Shown: one piece after another, positions 5,751-6,559 of the stretch
Position numbering within the stretch: position 1 is the first letter of the stretch
Layout: the number at the start of each line of letters is the position of its first letter
Assembly (NCBI GenBank): GCA_021785795.1
Contig: JAJYEK010000197.1
Coordinates: 1 to 6,559 of the forward strand
Direction: 5' to 3'
DNA length: 6,559 nucleotides
Origin: Pseudomonadota bacterium
Lineage (GTDB): Bacteria; Pseudomonadota; Gammaproteobacteria; Acidiferrobacterales; UBA6901
Notes under the pieces: generated by a model
What the model was told of the DNA's origin: nothing
What the model saw: only the letters and a program-made list of their open reading frames with translations
Databases searched by the model: none
Translations under genes and position numbers: made by a program

Positions 5751-5908
5751 GTTATGTGTGCAGGCTGTACGCGGCAGGACCGCCGGTCATCAAACCATTC
5801 GGAGAAAGGCGCAGTGGCCGGTGGTTACAGACGTTGCATGTCCATGGAGCGGCAATCTCGCGGCTTTCGCTCATCGGTTGCGATCCCGCGTCGCGCGTCA
5901 TGAATTCT

Positions 5909-6320
5909 GGTTCTTTGGACTTTCATGCAAGCGAGCGCCTGAATGATCACAGGGCGCAGCCCACGCGATAAAGATCAAGGCCGCAGTGGAAGAGGATCGT
6001 GACGCGGTACGGGGCGAAGTGGCGCCAGCCCCGGACATTCACTTTGATCAGCTGGATGTGGCCGTTGGTGCCTTCGGCCACGGCATGGGTGATGCGGGCC
6101 TCCTGCAGGCAAGGAGTCCGGTGAGATGGCGCCTCAAAGTCCTGGCAGCGGGGATGACCGGAGGCGGCCGCGAATCGGTCGCTGAAGCCCCAGCGGTCGA
6201 AGAACCAGCTTGCGCAGGCCGTGTAGTAGTATCCCGGCAACCCGGAAAAAACCTCTTTGACCCCCCGGGCACGACCCACCTTGAGGGTATCGACTACACG
6301 TTTCCGGTGCGAGGGCATGT
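5909..6320 (-). mobile_element. Truncated ISL3-family insertion sequence remnant (transposase 3' end plus one terminus)
   Basis: The transposase remnant below is followed, 37 bases past its stop, by GGTTCTTTGGAC (5909-5920). This reads inward toward the transposase as an ISL3-type terminal repeat should; such ends typically begin GGCTCTT or similar. No matching opposite terminus (CAAAGAACC-like) is found up to 6440, and no copy of the flanking octamer TGAATTCT (5901-5908) was seen on the far side. The element has therefore lost its 5' half. The far boundary is uncertain, between about 6318 and 6360. Family assignment is moderately sure; the exact terminus is an inference. Confidence 0.55.
5947..6318 (-). 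pseudogene. ISL3-family transposase, C-terminal remnant with two compensating frameshifts
   Basis: The frame read from 6318 to 5947 contains VDTLKVGRARGVKEVF and a YYYTACASWFFDRWG segment. These resemble the ISL3 transposase region 'LK.GRAW.iKE.fr.fW.y....a..ff.rW'. Its end, ITHAVAEGTNGHIQLIK, RGWRHF and ILFHCGLDLY, matches the ISL3 C-terminus 'itNa.aEg.N..iq.iK...rGfr....f.t.i.fhcg.ldl'. The Glu of VAEGTN (6075-6073) fits the last residue of the DDE triad. Between about 6173 and 6108 the family-like sequence (SRPPPVIPAARTLRRHLTGLLA, compare 'SRL.PvikvArtlkrHl..ll') is instead in the next frame. One shift near 6177-6171 and a second near 6110-6103 therefore break the gene and then restore the frame. 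The N-terminal zinc-binding part and the first two catalytic Asp residues are absent, so it cannot be active. Stop is TGA at 5949-5947. Confidence 0.72.
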
Positions 6321-6348
6321 CCGGTCTGTCTGTCGCAGGACCTGTCGA

Positions 6349-6377
6349 TTGTGCGCAGACGCGGCGCAGGCTACCCT
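6349..6377 (+). promoter_or_regulatory. Possible promoter for the nitroreductase-family gene (weak)
   Basis: TTGTGC (6349-6354) and TACCCT (6372-6377) are 17 bases apart, placing a start site about 55 bases before the ATG at 6440. Each hexamer matches only three consensus positions, so this rests mainly on spacing and location. Confidence 0.2.
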
Positions 6378-6415
6378 TCCCAGGGAGCGCCCTTTCCGGT
6401 GCGCCCGATCACGCC

Positions 6416-6439
6416 TGTGTGCGGAAGGAGTGTCACACA
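6416..6439 (+). promoter_or_regulatory. Hairpin presenting the Shine-Dalgarno in its loop, abutting the start codon
   Basis: TGTGTG (6416-6421) is perfectly complementary to CACACA (6434-6439). The 12-base loop CGGAAGGAGTGT contains the AAGGAG ribosome binding site (6425-6430), and the 3' arm ends at the base just before ATG 6440. The stem has six pairs, half of them AU, so it is of modest stability. The pairing is seen directly; an effect on translation is inferred. Confidence 0.4.
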
Positions 6440-6559
6440 ATGAGTACCACGGAGATTTCGGTCAAGACGGTTTTGGACGCCATGCGTTTTCGGCACGCGT
6501 GCAAGGTTTTTGATGCCAGCCGGCGTATCCCCGACGACCAATTTCAGGCGATTCTCGAA
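6440..6559 (+). CDS. Nitroreductase-family NAD(P)H-dependent flavoprotein, N-terminal fragment (3' end outside window)
   Basis: ATG 6440 follows AAGGAG (6425-6430) by nine bases, and the 40 codons visible are open to the window edge. The start MSTTEISVKTVLDAMRFRHA, followed by CKVFDASRRIPDDQFQAILE, matches the opening of NfsB-like nitroreductases: a helix, then an 'RxS/A..FD' motif, then 'ki..e.l..ile'. In this family the basic residues around R18-H19 contact the FMN phosphate. Such proteins are FMN dimers that reduce nitro compounds, quinones or other acceptors with NAD(P)H in the cytoplasm. The FRHACK form is seen in oxidoreductases annotated generically as NAD(P)H-dependent. The gene follows an ISL3 remnant on the opposite strand, so part of its upstream region may derive from, or have been cut by, that element. 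Only the N-terminus is visible, so the physiological substrate cannot be proposed. Confidence 0.78.
   Translation, partial: MSTTEISVKTVLDAMRFRHACKVFDASRRIPDDQFQAILE

Larger units (their letters stand above)
5503..5908. other. Intergenic stretch / long leader upstream of the exported-protein gene
   Basis: No gene is recognised here on either strand; open frames on the plus strand are extensions of shadows of the minus-strand gene. It holds the promoter-like element at 5722-5750 (minus), an inverted repeat at 5691-5713, and roughly 210 bases that would be transcribed as a 5' leader before the ATG at 5502. Bases 5751-5908, up to the ISL3 end, show no feature I can name. Confidence 0.5.

Overview
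The window is GC-rich, Gram-negative DNA. It carries the 3' end of a TonB-dependent outer-membrane receptor, a Tat-exported phosphoesterase and a complete ExbB-ExbD-TonB energising set. The window alone does not fix the species. The high GC content, the very basic exported proteins and an ISL3-type insertion-sequence remnant would fit an acidophilic proteobacterium (Acidithiobacillus/Acidiferrobacter-like), but this is a weak inference.

Layout. Bases 1-545 hold the C-terminal beta-barrel end of a TonB-dependent receptor, cut by the window edge. After a 130-bp gap with a strong hairpin next to the ribosome binding site, 676-2253 encodes a Tat-exported phosphoesterase of the AcpA/phospholipase C family. 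A gap of about 300 bp with small palindromes, a T8 tract and a possible promoter follows. Next come exbB (2551-3240), exbD (about 3249-3647) and tonB (3663-4301), tightly packed and almost certainly one operon. Bases 4302-4746 have no credible gene but contain a 65-nt nested palindrome. On the minus strand and convergent with tonB, 5502-4747 encodes an exported, Tyr/Trp/Pro- then Arg/His-rich protein of unknown function. It has a perfect Shine-Dalgarno and a good sigma70-like promoter about 220 bp upstream. Bases 5909 to about 6320 are a decayed 3' piece of an ISL3-family insertion sequence, also on the minus strand, with two compensating frameshifts. The window ends in the first 40 codons of a nitroreductase-family flavoprotein on the plus strand.

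How the genes may work together. ExbB, ExbD and TonB would use the proton motive force to drive import through the neighbouring receptor. The phosphoesterase could release phosphate or a head group from an organophosphate outside the cytoplasm. Gene order suggests one receptor-hydrolase-energiser module for scavenging a phosphorylated substrate, but nothing in the sequence identifies that substrate. The minus-strand exported protein, the IS remnant and the nitroreductase look like a separate neighbourhood.

I found no CRISPR array, tRNA, rRNA or intact mobile element. The most unusual points are the frameshifted ISL3 remnant, the TonB anchor that carries Glu and lacks the usual SxxxH pair, the nested palindrome downstream of tonB, and the hairpin that places the nitroreductase Shine-Dalgarno in its loop.
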